NCBI GenBank assembly: GCA_964612185.1
Contig: CAZTCR010000002.1
Location: 1 to 64,000, forward strand
Length of the DNA stretch: 64,000 nt
DNA from: UBA1447 sp964612185
GTDB taxonomy: Bacteria; Bacillota; Clostridia; Oscillospirales; Acutalibacteraceae
Direction: 5' to 3'
The translations under genes and the position numbers were made by a program. Under the pieces are notes generated by a model. It worked only from the letters and a program-made list of their open reading frames with translations, searched no databases and was not told where the DNA came from. Each line of letters starts with the position of its first letter. Position 1 is the first letter of the stretch. Shown here piece by piece: positions 42,283 to 51,902 of the stretch.

Positions 42283-43806
42283 ATGAAACATCTCATCGGC
42301 ATCGATATCGGCACTTCCGGCACAAAAACCGTTCTTTTCACACAAACCGGCACGGTTGTTGCATCCGAGTCCGTCGAGTACCCGCTGTATCAGCCGCAAA
42401 ACGGTTATGCCGAGCAGGACCCTGCCGATTGGTGGAATGCGACAGTTTCTTCCATTAAAGCTGTCTTGCAAAAAAGCAGTGTGGACAAAGCAAGCATTGC
42501 CGGCATCGGACTATCCGGGCAAATGCACGGGCTTGTTATGCTCGGCAAAGACGGCGAGGTACTGCGCCGTTCCATTATTTGGTGCGACCAAAGAACGGCG
42601 AGGGAGTGCGAAGAAATAACGAACAGGGTGGGCAGGGAGAGGCTGATTGAAATCACCGCCAACCCGGCCTTGACAGGTTTCACCGCCTCCAAAATACTGT
42701 GGGTGCGCAACAACGAGCCGGAAATCTATGAAAAATGCCGGCATATTCTTTTACCGAAGGATTATATCCGTTACATGCTCACGGGCGAATTCGCCACTGA
42801 GGTTTCGGATGCCTCCGGTATGCAAATCCTGGATGTGCCGAACCGCTGCTGGTCGGATGAAGTGCTCGGTAAACTGGACATTGACAAGGCTCTTTTGGGC
42901 AAAGTTTATGAATCACCGGAGATTACTGGCGTGATTTCAAGCTCCGCGGCAGAGCTCACCGGGCTCAAAGCGGGCACCATCGTTGTCGGCGGTGCGGGCG
43001 ATAACGCGGCTGCCGCAGTCGGTACAGGTGTTGTGGAAGACGGCAAAGCTTTTACAACGATCGGGACAAGCGGCGTCGTCTTTGCCCATACATCCGATAT
43101 TTCAATTGATTTTAAAGGCAGGGTGCATACCTTCTGCTGTGCTGTGCCCGGCGCATGGCATGTCATGGGTGTAACGCAGGCCGCCGGTCTCTCCCGCAAA
43201 TGGTTCCGGGACAATTTCTGCCAAGCGGAAATTGAAGCCGCGGCGGGTACGGATTCAGACAGCTATGATTTGATGGATCTGAAGGCGGCATCATCGCCGA
43301 TTGGTGCGAACCGGCTGCTTTACCTGCCTTACCTGATGGGTGAGCGCACCCCGCATTTGGACGCGAACGCCCGGGGCGTCTTTTTCGGTTTGTCCGCTAT
43401 GCACACAAAGAACGATTTGCTGCGGGCAGTCATCGAGGGGGTTTCCTACTCGCTGAAGGATTGCTTAACGGTGCTGGAGGAAATGAAGATTTCCGTCGAT
43501 AACATGGCGGTTTGCGGGGGCGGGAGTAAAAGCGTCCTATGGCGGCAGATGCTCGCTGATGTTTACGGCTGCCCGGTAAAAACCATTGCGTCCAAAGAAG
43601 GGCCGGCGCTCGGCGTCGCGCTGCTTGCAGGGGTCGGTGCCGGTATCTACGCAAGCGTGCCGCAGGCTTGCGCGCAGGTGATAGAATATGGTTCTGCTCA
43701 GCAGCCTGATGCGGCAAACACTGAACAATATTCAAAATATTACGAGCTGTATAAAGAAATATATCCCAACCTGAAAGCAAGTTTTGAAAAACTCGGGAAA
43801 CTGTAG
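42283..43806 (+). CDS. xylB: xylulokinase
   Basis: XylB phosphorylates xylulose to xylulose-5-phosphate. The 507-residue FGGY-family kinase has LIGIDIGTSGTKT at the start, GIGLSGQMHGLVML near residue 75, and the C-terminal motif MAVCGGGSKSVLWRQMLADV near 410. ATG 42283 follows GAGGGG; a GTG- or TTG-type start fifteen bases earlier has no site. The second 11-bp array starts at its stop codon. Confidence 0.96.
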   Translation: MKHLIGIDIGTSGTKTVLFTQTGTVVASESVEYPLYQPQNGYAEQDPADWWNATVSSIKAVLQKSSVDKASIAGIGLSGQMHGLVMLGKDGEVLRRSIIWCDQRTARECEEITNRVGRERLIEITANPALTGFTASKILWVRNNEPEIYEKCRHILLPKDYIRYMLTGEFATEVSDASGMQILDVPNRCWSDEVLGKLDIDKALLGKVYESPEITGVISSSAAELTGLKAGTIVVGGAGDNAAAAVGTGVVEDGKAFTTIGTSGVVFAHTSDISIDFKGRVHTFCCAVPGAWHVMGVTQAAGLSRKWFRDNFCQAEIEAAAGTDSDSYDLMDLKAASSPIGANRLLYLPYLMGERTPHLDANARGVFFGLSAMHTKNDLLRAVIEGVSYSLKDCLTVLEEMKISVDNMAVCGGGSKSVLWRQMLADVYGCPVKTIASKEGPALGVALLAGVGAGIYASVPQACAQVIEYGSAQQPDAANTEQYSKYYELYKEIYPNLKASFEKLGKL

Positions 43807-43807
43807 A

Positions 43808-43972
43808 TGAGCAATCGCTGAACAATCGCTGAGAAGTAGCTGAGCAGTTGTTGAACATTAGCTGAGAAGTCGTTGAATAATTGCTAACCAATTGTTAACC
43901 CATCGCTAACCCATCGCTAACCCATTGCTCACCCATCGCTAACCCATTGCTCACCAACCGCTCACCTATCTG
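43808..43972 (+). repeat. phased 11-bp degenerate tandem array, copy 2
   Basis: Fifteen units of exactly 11 bases run without an indel for 165 bases. The first seven begin TGA (TGAGCAATCGC, TGAACAATCGC, TGAGAAGTAGC and so on). The last eight begin TAA or TCA (TAACCAATTGT, TAACCCATCGC twice, TAACCCATTGC, TCACCCATCGC and so on). A loose consensus is T-G/A/C-A-N-C-N-A-T-N-G-C. The array starts two bases after the xylB stop and ends just before the AAGGAGG of the next gene. Its period shifts frame, so stop codons recur in all three plus-strand frames. Confidence 0.9.
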
Positions 43973-43991
43973 TTAAAGGAGGCTGTCTGTT

Positions 43992-46325
43992 GTGAAAAAG
44001 TCAGCAATAAAAATTATTGCCGTTGTCTTGTGCCTGACCTTGCTTTTCACCGTTAACATCCCTTCACTGGCCGTCATACCAAAACCCGGTCCCTGCTACG
44101 GTGATGCCGATGCAAACGGTTTTGTGAATATCAACGATGTCGAATTAATATTTTTGGCTTCATTCGGGTTGACGCTTTTAAACAGCAGCGGGCGTCTGCG
44201 GGCGGATATGAACAAGAACGGTAAAATCGGCATCGGCGACTTCTTCTTGGTATTGCAAACCGTTTTGGGCCTGCGCGCGCGGGAATATTTACCGGCTGAA
44301 CCGGAAGACATTGATGAGCCGGAAACGGAGGAATTCAAAATGGGGCAGTACGACCTGATTGTTTCAACACAGGGGAACGATACCTGGAGCGGCAAGCTGC
44401 TTGAACCGAATGCGGAGGGGTCGGATGGACCCCTCGCGACACTCCAAGCCGCAAAAGAAAAGCTGAAGCTGTTGGTGAATACAGACTTGGATTTACGCGG
44501 CCTTACCGTATGGGTACGCGGCGGCACTTATCGTTTTCAAGAAGCGCTTGCATTCACGGCGGAGGATTTGGGTTGGTATACTTACAAAGCCTATCCCGGC
44601 GAAACCCCGGTTATTAGCGGCTCAACGGCTGTCAGCGGTTGGCAGACAGAGACGGTAAACGGGTTTAAAATGTGGACGGCAAATGTTGATATGCAGGGAG
44701 ATGATTGGTATTTCAATGCCCTTTATAACGGCGACACCAGTCTGCCCCGTTCGCGTTACCCGAAAACAGGCGAGCTTTCCGTCAAATCAATCAACGAGGC
44801 CGAACGGCTTTATCCGGAGAGCAGCTATTTTAAGGGTGATACCTCTTTTAACGCATCTCCTTCCGATTTGCTGAACTTCAGTCATATTCCGGATATTGAT
44901 GTCCGCATTTTACATTACTGGAAGGATGAACTGATTCCGCTTACAAGTTGCAATACCGCTAACGGCTATATTAAACTGAGTAAACCCACCAGCATGACCA
45001 CCTCACCGGATGACAGATATTTCTTTGAGAATGTCTTTGAAGCGCTGTCGCAGCCGGGTGAGTGGTACCTCAAAAGGGATACGGGTAAACTTTATTATAT
45101 ACCCCTTGCATCCGACCAAATCGACACCACGGTCCTGCACGCGGGGCGGCTTGAAACGATCATCACCGTCAACGGCGTCAGCGGTATCGGTTTCAAAGGC
45201 ATCACTTTCCGGGATACCGGATGGAATATTGTGCCGGTTGAGCGGGAAAACTCGCAGGCTGCCTACGGGGTTGCGCCAGCCATCCTCGTTACAAACTCTA
45301 ATGAAACATCTTTTACCGGCTGCACACTTCAAAACATTGGCGCGTCGGGCATTAAGTTTGGTTACAATACAAAAAGCTGCCTTGTAAAAAGCAGCCTGTT
45401 CAGGAACATCGGCGGAACAGCTGTTTTTATTGAGGGTGCCAATGTTCAGCCGGAGGCCGCTGACATCACAAAAGATATTACGGTGACGGATAACCACATT
45501 TATAAGTACGGCAGAATATTCAACAACGCTATCGGTGTGCTGCTCATTCATGCAAGAAACTGCGAGATCTCACACAACGAGATTCATGACGGTTTTTATA
45601 CCGGGATTTCCGCGGGCTGGGTATGGGGCTATTCCTATAATGTGACCGATTACCTCAAAATATCCGACAATTTAATCTATGATATCGGTCAAGGCTGGCT
45701 GGCAGATATGGGCGGTATTTATACACTGGGTATACAACCGCATTCCGTTATCAGCGGCAATGTGGTGCATGATGTCGGCTGTTACGGGGGCGGCAGCGGC
45801 TACGGCGGCTGGGGTATTTATCTGGACGAAGGCACCTCCTATATGACGGTGGAAAACAACATTGCTTATAATTGCTCCTCCCAGGGCTTTCATCAGCATT
45901 ACGGGCAAGACAATTTGGTGCAAAATAATATTTTCGCCATGAACGGCGAAGGACAGGTCCGGGTATCCAGAGAAGAAGAGCACAACGAAATATTTTTGAA
46001 ACGCAATATTATCGTTGGGGATAATTCGCCGATGTATACAAGCGTGGTGAAAGGCAAATTTATTGATGACGGCAATATCTACTGGGACTACCAAAGAGGG
46101 TGCATGGTGCTCAGCGGTGAGTCAACAAAAATCAAAGACAGAATTTATAAAATCGATATGCAGTTTAAAGGATACTATGAAAACGGTGTTTTTGCCGACC
46201 CCTTGTTCGCGGATATTGAGAACCGCGATTTTACCCTGTCACCCGATTCCCCCGCAATTCAAGCGGGCTTTATACCCTGGGACTACAGGCAGGCGGGCAC
46301 CTTAACACAGTTTGATGTTTCATAG
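43992..46325 (+). CDS. secreted dockerin / parallel beta-helix glycan-active protein (GH141-like)
   Basis: The 777-residue protein has a signal peptide (KK, then a hydrophobic core to about residue 27, cleavage near SLA). Residues 36-95 form a type I dockerin: DADANGFVNINDVELIF and DMNKNGKIGIGDFFLVL are the two calcium-binding repeats. From about 118 onward, a GH141-type region (LIVSTQGNDTWSG, WVRGGTYRF) leads into beta-helix repeats (NEIHDGFYTGISAG, ISDNLIYDIGQGW). GH141 includes a clostridial xylanase and a fucosidase, so attack on xylan or pectin side chains is likely. The GTG start follows AAGGAGG by nine bases. A cohesin partner must be encoded elsewhere. Confidence 0.8.
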   Translation: MKKSAIKIIAVVLCLTLLFTVNIPSLAVIPKPGPCYGDADANGFVNINDVELIFLASFGLTLLNSSGRLRADMNKNGKIGIGDFFLVLQTVLGLRAREYLPAEPEDIDEPETEEFKMGQYDLIVSTQGNDTWSGKLLEPNAEGSDGPLATLQAAKEKLKLLVNTDLDLRGLTVWVRGGTYRFQEALAFTAEDLGWYTYKAYPGETPVISGSTAVSGWQTETVNGFKMWTANVDMQGDDWYFNALYNGDTSLPRSRYPKTGELSVKSINEAERLYPESSYFKGDTSFNASPSDLLNFSHIPDIDVRILHYWKDELIPLTSCNTANGYIKLSKPTSMTTSPDDRYFFENVFEALSQPGEWYLKRDTGKLYYIPLASDQIDTTVLHAGRLETIITVNGVSGIGFKGITFRDTGWNIVPVERENSQAAYGVAPAILVTNSNETSFTGCTLQNIGASGIKFGYNTKSCLVKSSLFRNIGGTAVFIEGANVQPEAADITKDITVTDNHIYKYGRIFNNAIGVLLIHARNCEISHNEIHDGFYTGISAGWVWGYSYNVTDYLKISDNLIYDIGQGWLADMGGIYTLGIQPHSVISGNVVHDVGCYGGGSGYGGWGIYLDEGTSYMTVENNIAYNCSSQGFHQHYGQDNLVQNNIFAMNGEGQVRVSREEEHNEIFLKRNIIVGDNSPMYTSVVKGKFIDDGNIYWDYQRGCMVLSGESTKIKDRIYKIDMQFKGYYENGVFADPLFADIENRDFTLSPDSPAIQAGFIPWDYRQAGTLTQFDVS

Positions 46326-46349
46326 GGATTATTTCTGAAGGGAAAATAC

Positions 46350-47555
46350 ATGACTGTTGCCGGAATCGTAGCGGAGTATAACCCGTTCCACCGCGGACAC
46401 GCTTATCAGCTTGAGCAAACCAAATCAGCCGGAGCGACACATATCGTCGCGGTGATGAGCGGCAATTTTGTACAGCGCGGCGAACCCGCCATCGCCTTCA
46501 AACACGCGCGTGTGAAAGCGGCGTTGGACAGCGGGGTTGACCTTGTCATTGAACTGCCCGTGCCCTGGGCATGCGCGGCGGCGATGACCTTCGCAAGAGG
46601 CGCTGTGGGTTTGCTTCATGCCCTTGGCATTGTTGACATACTGAGCTTCGGCAGCGAAAGCGGGGATTTAAAGACTTTGCAAAACACCGCGCTTGCATTG
46701 GCATCAGATAAGCTCAACAACGGTGCAATCGGCGGTCAAATTGAAACAGGAATGACTTTTGCCGCGGCAAGAGAATCCGCCGTCAGGGGCATTTTTGGCG
46801 ATGCTGCGGCAAATGTGCTGAAAAATCCGAATGATACCCTCGCTGTTGAATATATCCGGGTATTGAATGAATCCGGTTCAACCATCAAGCCTTTCGCGGT
46901 GAAACGCGTCGGCGCGGGTCATGACAAGGCAGGTTCGGCGAGCGGATACGCGTCCGCCTCGCAAATCCGGCAGAGCATTTTGGCGGGGGATGACTTTGAA
47001 CAGTTGCTGCCGCCATCTTCGTTTGCAGCACTGCAAGAAGAAATTGCCGCCCACAGAGCACCCGCCTTATACAGCCGGCTTGAAACGGCTGTTTTAGCTG
47101 CATTGCGCACCATGACTGCCGCGGATATAGCCAAAGCGCCTGATGTGTCCGAAGGCATCGAAAACCGGATTTTTGAAGCCGCCCGAAAAGCAGTGAATTT
47201 GGAAGAGCTGTTTGGCTTGGCAAAAACAAAAAGATACACACATGCGAGAATTCGCCGTATCGTTTTACATTCCTTCCTTGGTATTGAAGCAGCGGACAGC
47301 ATGGGACCGCCGCCTTACATCCGGGTGCTCGGTGTCGGCCGCGGCGGCAGGGAACTTTTGCGCCTTGCCCGAAAAACAGCGACCCTCCCGGTTGTGATGA
47401 AAGCGGCGGATATTTTTGCGCTTGATGAAACGGCAAATCGTATTTTTGCGCTTGAATGCAAAGCGGCGGATATTTTTGCCTTGTCTCTGCCCGAAATTCT
47501 GCCCTGCGGGCTTGAACAAAAATCAGCGATCATTATCGGACAGAACGGAGAATAA
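46350..47555 (+). CDS. tmcAL: tRNA(Met) cytidine acetate ligase (YlbM family)
   Basis: TmcAL activates acetate with ATP and acetylates the wobble cytidine of elongator tRNA-Met. The 401-residue protein has the nucleotidyltransferase motif YNPFHRGHAYQL (HxGH) near residue 10, VAVMSGNFVQRGEPA near 32 and DLVIELPVPWA near 66, all typical of the family. The C-terminal 40 residues contain two near-identical copies of KAADIFAL (DNA repeat at 47401-47420 and 47461-47480), which looks like a recent internal duplication. It ends two bases before the next gene. Confidence 0.92.
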   Translation: MTVAGIVAEYNPFHRGHAYQLEQTKSAGATHIVAVMSGNFVQRGEPAIAFKHARVKAALDSGVDLVIELPVPWACAAAMTFARGAVGLLHALGIVDILSFGSESGDLKTLQNTALALASDKLNNGAIGGQIETGMTFAAARESAVRGIFGDAAANVLKNPNDTLAVEYIRVLNESGSTIKPFAVKRVGAGHDKAGSASGYASASQIRQSILAGDDFEQLLPPSSFAALQEEIAAHRAPALYSRLETAVLAALRTMTAADIAKAPDVSEGIENRIFEAARKAVNLEELFGLAKTKRYTHARIRRIVLHSFLGIEAADSMGPPPYIRVLGVGRGGRELLRLARKTATLPVVMKAADIFALDETANRIFALECKAADIFALSLPEILPCGLEQKSAIIIGQNGE

Positions 47556-47556
47556 C

Positions 47557-49050
47557 ATGCAACTCGAGATTAAAGCGGACAACGCAACGACTATTGTTCC
47601 CGTTAACAAAGGTGACAGACTCCTTGAGGTGCTCACGCGCCATGGATATGATATCAACGCTGTTTGCGGCGGAAACGGAAGCTGCTATAAATGTAAAGTA
47701 AAAGTTGAACAGCCGTTTATAGAACCCACAGCGAAAGAACTTACCGCGCTGTCTGCTGAAGAAATCAAAGACGGCATCAGGCTGGCCTGTGGGTTAATAC
47801 TTCATCAGGACACGAGAATTGAGATTCTTGCGAACGGTAAAATGGAGGTTCTGCAGACGGTTGCAACAAATGGAAGTGCTGCAAAAGCAAGTGGCGTTGT
47901 GCGTGCCGCTGTCGATATCGGAACAACAACCATTGTCGTTGCGCTGATTGATGAAAACGCCTCCATCATCGGTACGACCGGCGAAAAAAATAAGCAGGCA
48001 GCTTTTGGCGCGGATGTGATTGCCCGGGTTAAATATGTGGTCAACGGCGGGCTTCAAGAGCTTCAAACCGTTGTAACCGCCCAAATAAACGGTATGCTGA
48101 AAGACCTTACCGCTTACTATAAAATCAACAAATTGGAAGATATAACAGTTGTCGGCAATACAGCGATGCTTCATCTGTTTTTCGGCAGGGATTGTTCGGG
48201 ACTTGGTTTCTCCCCTTATACCGCCGAATTTCTATCCGGCCAAACGGTCAGCGGGACGGAACTGGGCTTGGATTTTGATGTGCCCGTTCGCTCTCTGCCA
48301 TGCATCGCGAGTTTCGCCGGCGCGGATTTGACGGCAGGCATTGTCAGTGAATACAAAGACAACGAAAAGTATAATTTGCTTATTGATTTAGGCACCAATG
48401 CGGAAGTGGCCTTGTTTAACGGTGGAAGAATATTTGCTTCATCGGCGGCGGCAGGTCCTGCATTTGAAGGCGCAAGCATCAAACAGGGGATGGGTGCAAT
48501 TCCCGGTGCCATCAGTTCTTTTGAACTGGTCAACGGGAACCCAAGAGTGAAAACAATCGGCAACAAAGTACCCGTTGGCATTTGCGGGTCAGGTCTTATT
48601 GATGTTGTCGCCGAACTGCTGAAAAACAATCTGATCGAAGATACCGGGCTGCTATTAACAGGCAAGAGTTATGAACTGTGCGAAGAGGTCAGCATTTATG
48701 CGGAGGATATCCGGGAATTGCAGCTGGCGAAGGCGGCCATCGCGGCGGCGATTGATATGCTGATATTATCGGCCGGTCTAACTGCGCAAGATATTGACCG
48801 CGTGCTTATCAGCGGCGGGTTCGGCAGTTTTATCAACCCCGGCAACGCGGCATTAATCGGCTTGTTCCCTGCGGAACTCCGCAAAAAAACAGCTGCTGTA
48901 GGCAACAGCAGCCTGGCAGGCAGTATTTTATGCGCCGCATTTCCGGAAAAAATGGCGCTTGCCGAAAAAATAGCGGCAAGCGCGGAATATCTGGATTTGG
49001 CGGGCAGTGTTGAATTCGCCGGAAGATATGTCGAACATATGATGTTTTGA
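47557..49050 (+). CDS. RACo-like ferredoxin/ASKHA protein (corrinoid protein activator family)
   Basis: The 497-residue protein has an N-terminal 2Fe-2S domain (Cys37, Cys43, Cys46, Cys78) followed by an ASKHA-fold ATPase (DUF4445) with AVDIGTTTIVVALID near residue 118 and NLLIDLGTNAEVAL near 270. Proteins of this type reductively reactivate Co(II) corrinoid proteins in methyl transfer. No corrinoid protein gene is adjacent; the nearest candidate partner is the URO-D homologue at 38374. Start ATG 47557 follows CGGAG; a longer frame through tmcAL was rejected. Confidence 0.85.
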   Translation: MQLEIKADNATTIVPVNKGDRLLEVLTRHGYDINAVCGGNGSCYKCKVKVEQPFIEPTAKELTALSAEEIKDGIRLACGLILHQDTRIEILANGKMEVLQTVATNGSAAKASGVVRAAVDIGTTTIVVALIDENASIIGTTGEKNKQAAFGADVIARVKYVVNGGLQELQTVVTAQINGMLKDLTAYYKINKLEDITVVGNTAMLHLFFGRDCSGLGFSPYTAEFLSGQTVSGTELGLDFDVPVRSLPCIASFAGADLTAGIVSEYKDNEKYNLLIDLGTNAEVALFNGGRIFASSAAAGPAFEGASIKQGMGAIPGAISSFELVNGNPRVKTIGNKVPVGICGSGLIDVVAELLKNNLIEDTGLLLTGKSYELCEEVSIYAEDIRELQLAKAAIAAAIDMLILSAGLTAQDIDRVLISGGFGSFINPGNAALIGLFPAELRKKTAAVGNSSLAGSILCAAFPEKMALAEKIAASAEYLDLAGSVEFAGRYVEHMMF

Positions 49051-49105
49051 ATTCCCGTCCGGCTAATGCCGGGTTAACCTTTAAACAATGGGAGCGATAA
49101 CAGGG

Positions 49106-50401
49106 TTAACGGTTAACGAGATTTCCAAAGCAATAATCATCCTCAATACCGGTAATCTTGACCCTGCAAACAGTACCGGCCGGCAAACCGGCGCAATGTA
49201 TTTTCACCGGTGTGTAATTCGGCGTAAACCCTTGTGCAACACCCTTTTCATATTCGCCTTCAATTAACACTTCGACCGTTAACCCGATTTGACTTTCAAA
49301 AAATCCGTTTCGAATGTCTGCCGCGGCCGCCATCATGATGCGGCTGCGTTTTTCTTTTTCCGCTTTGGTGATTTGCGGCTTCATATCGGCCGCTATGGTG
49401 CCGGCGCGGGGGGAGTAGGGGAACACATGCACCTTCTCAAAACCGATTTTTTTAACAAATTCCAGTGATTCATAGAATTCGTCTTCACTTTCCGTCGGGA
49501 AGCCGACCATCACATCTGTGGTCAGCGTGCAGTCCGTAAAGCGCGCGCGCAGTTCTTTGCATAGCGTTTCGTATTCCGCAGCCGTGTAGTGCCTGTTCAT
49601 GCGTTTCAGGGTTTCGTCGCAACCGCTTTGCAGGGAAATGTGGAACTGCGGGCAGAGTTTGGCCTGCGTGCTCAGGCGCACAATGAACTCTTCCGTCATT
49701 CTGTCAGGTTCCAACGACCCAAGGCGGACTCTTTTAATGCCGTCAAACGAACAGGCAAGTTCGACGGCGTTGTACAGGGTTTGGCCGCTGTCGCTGCCGT
49801 AAGCGGAAAGATTGATGCCAACGAGCACAATCTCAACAAAACCTGCCTCCTCAAGGGCTTCAAGCTCCGCTTTTAATTCAGCCGACTGCTTTGAACGAAC
49901 CCTGCCGCGCGCAGTGGGGATAATGCAATAGGAACAGAACCGATCGCAACCGTCTTCAATCTTTACGACCGCTCTTGTGCGCTCTATAAACCCTTTGATG
50001 CCGCTGCCGGTAAAAACAGCGCCCGCTGTGTGGGGCGTAATGAGCACCTGCCTGTTCCCGCAGGCAAAGTATTCTTCAAGCAGGCGGAACAATTCATCGT
50101 AGTCGCGGTTCCCCATCACAATGTCGGCCTCCGGCAGTTCATTTGCCGTATCGGGGAAAGCCTGCGGCATGCAGCCCGTGAGTACGACGACCGATTCCGG
50201 GTGAAGTTTTTTAAACCTGCGAACAGCCTGGCGTGTTTTACGGTCACTTTCGGCGGTAACCGTGCAGGAGTTAACAACATACACATCCGCATCCATATAG
50301 TAACCGACCGTTTCATATCCCTTTGCGGCAAAACGCTCGGTTATAGCTTGTGTATCATATTGGTTCACCTTGCAGCCCAAGGTGTAGAAAGCAATTTTCA
50401 T
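49106..50401 (-). CDS. mtaB: tRNA (t6A37) methylthiotransferase MtaB
   Basis: MtaB converts t6A to ms2t6A at position 37 of tRNAs reading ANN codons. The 431-residue protein has the N-terminal cluster cysteines in FYTLGCKVNQYD, VNSCTVTAESD and TGCMPQ, and the radical SAM motif CDRFCSYCIIPTARG near residue 150. A C-terminal TRAM-like domain follows. The order of cysteines and the TLGCKVNQYDT start favour MtaB over MiaB or RimO. It is third in a unit with trkA and trkH. Confidence 0.95.
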   Translation of the reverse strand: MKIAFYTLGCKVNQYDTQAITERFAAKGYETVGYYMDADVYVVNSCTVTAESDRKTRQAVRRFKKLHPESVVVLTGCMPQAFPDTANELPEADIVMGNRDYDELFRLLEEYFACGNRQVLITPHTAGAVFTGSGIKGFIERTRAVVKIEDGCDRFCSYCIIPTARGRVRSKQSAELKAELEALEEAGFVEIVLVGINLSAYGSDSGQTLYNAVELACSFDGIKRVRLGSLEPDRMTEEFIVRLSTQAKLCPQFHISLQSGCDETLKRMNRHYTAAEYETLCKELRARFTDCTLTTDVMVGFPTESEDEFYESLEFVKKIGFEKVHVFPYSPRAGTIAADMKPQITKAEKEKRSRIMMAAAADIRNGFFESQIGLTVEVLIEGEYEKGVAQGFTPNYTPVKIHCAGLPAGTVCRVKITGIEDDYCFGNLVNR

Positions 50402-50430
50402 CTTATTTACCTGCCGGTTTTAAATATGCG

Positions 50431-51879
50431 TTAAACTTTGCGCCATGTACGGGGGGCGAATAGAATCAGTACAGGCATGATTTCAAGACGGCCGGCAATC
50501 ATGGAAAAAATCAGCGCTGTCTTTGCAATGTCCGAATGATGTGCGTAGTTCATTGCCGGGCCCACCGCGTCTAGTCCGGGACCGATATTATTGAAAGTGG
50601 CAGCGACGGAACTGAAGGCTGTCATGAAGCTGTCAGAATCGATGCTGACTATCAAAGTAATAAAAGAAAAGACCATAACATAGACGACAAAATAGCTCCG
50701 CACGCTTTTTTGCGTGTCCATGTCAACAACCTTTCCGTCAAAAATAACCGGCAGACGGCGGTTCGGGCTGATGTAATGCCTGACTTCCTGAATAACTGTT
50801 TTGACATAGATGCCAATACGCGAAGACTTAATGCCTCCGCCTGTTGATCCGGCCATTGCCCCGCAAAACATCAGGGCAAGCACAACCATGTGTGCGGGCA
50901 AAGGCCACTTGTCAAAATCAACCGTCGCATAGCCTGTGGTTGTAATGATGGAAGAAACGGTAAAAAACACATCCCGAACCATTCTCCCGGCGGAGTCATA
51001 ACCGGTGTAAACGAAGAAGCAAATCAGCAGCGTTGACGCCGCAATAATACCTGCATACCAACGAAGTTCTTCATTACGCAATACCGTTTTGAATTTACGA
51101 AGGAGTAGAAAATAGTAAAGATTAAAGTTCAGCCCGAACAGCAGCATAGCAAAACTCAATACATAATCGATATAGATACTGTCGTAGTAAGCGACTGATG
51201 CTGCTTTATTACTGAAGCCGCCGGTGCCGGCAGCTCCGAAGGCGTGAATCAGGGAATCAAACACCGGCATTTTACCGGCAACAAGCAAAAGAACAAACAG
51301 TGCTGTAAGTACAAGATAGATGATATAAAGGATTCGTGCCGTTGAATGCACTTTTGACACCAGTTTTCCGAAAGACGGTCCCGGGACTTCCGCCTTCATG
51401 ATGTGCACGGCGTTTGAACCGATCTTCGGCAGGATTGCGAGGGTGAAAACAAGCACCCCCATACCGCCGATGAGATGCGTAAAACTCCGCCAGAAAAGCA
51501 TCGAGTGCGGCATGGCTTCCACATCAATCAGGATGCTGGCACCCGTTGTGGTAAAGCCGCTTGCTGTCTCAAAATAAGCATCGACAAAGGATGGAATGCT
51601 CCCGCTGAGTATAAAAGGGAACGCACCGAAAAAAGACAGCAGGAACCAGGTGAGCGATACGATTACAAGTCCTTCCCGGGCGTAAAACGCCGTTTTCTCC
51701 GGCTTCCGAATGCCGAGCGCCGCTCCGCCGATGCAAAGGATAGCGATTGTTATTAAAAAAGCGCTTACGGTATCGATGCTCTCTTTATAAATGAAAGCAA
51801 CCGCCAGCGAAGGAACCAATAAGATTGCCTCAACAAACATGATTCTGCCTAAAACAAAACGAATAATTCCGTAATTCAT
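50431..51879 (-). CDS. trkH: Trk/Ktr potassium transporter membrane subunit
   Basis: The 482-residue membrane protein has the repeated pore-loop motifs of the TrkH/KtrB family: TASGFTTTGAS near residue 105, AAGTGGFSNKA near 217, ITTTGYATVDF near 315 and ATFNNIGPG near 435, where the glycines line the K+ filter. It partners TrkA encoded 23 bases upstream. TrkH length fits better than the shorter KtrB. Confidence 0.95.
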   Translation of the reverse strand: MNYGIIRFVLGRIMFVEAILLVPSLAVAFIYKESIDTVSAFLITIAILCIGGAALGIRKPEKTAFYAREGLVIVSLTWFLLSFFGAFPFILSGSIPSFVDAYFETASGFTTTGASILIDVEAMPHSMLFWRSFTHLIGGMGVLVFTLAILPKIGSNAVHIMKAEVPGPSFGKLVSKVHSTARILYIIYLVLTALFVLLLVAGKMPVFDSLIHAFGAAGTGGFSNKAASVAYYDSIYIDYVLSFAMLLFGLNFNLYYFLLLRKFKTVLRNEELRWYAGIIAASTLLICFFVYTGYDSAGRMVRDVFFTVSSIITTTGYATVDFDKWPLPAHMVVLALMFCGAMAGSTGGGIKSSRIGIYVKTVIQEVRHYISPNRRLPVIFDGKVVDMDTQKSVRSYFVVYVMVFSFITLIVSIDSDSFMTAFSSVAATFNNIGPGLDAVGPAMNYAHHSDIAKTALIFSMIAGRLEIMPVLILFAPRTWRKV

Positions 51880-51902
51880 TTTATATAACGCTCCAACAAT
51901 TG

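Noticed and set aside
43808..43972. CRISPR array
   Set aside because: Units are 11 bases, directly abutting and degenerate. There are no spacers and no cas genes in the window.
49059..49072. Terminator between the RACo-like gene and mtaB
   Set aside because: Only a 5-bp stem (CCGGC/GCCGG) without a T-run; too weak to call.
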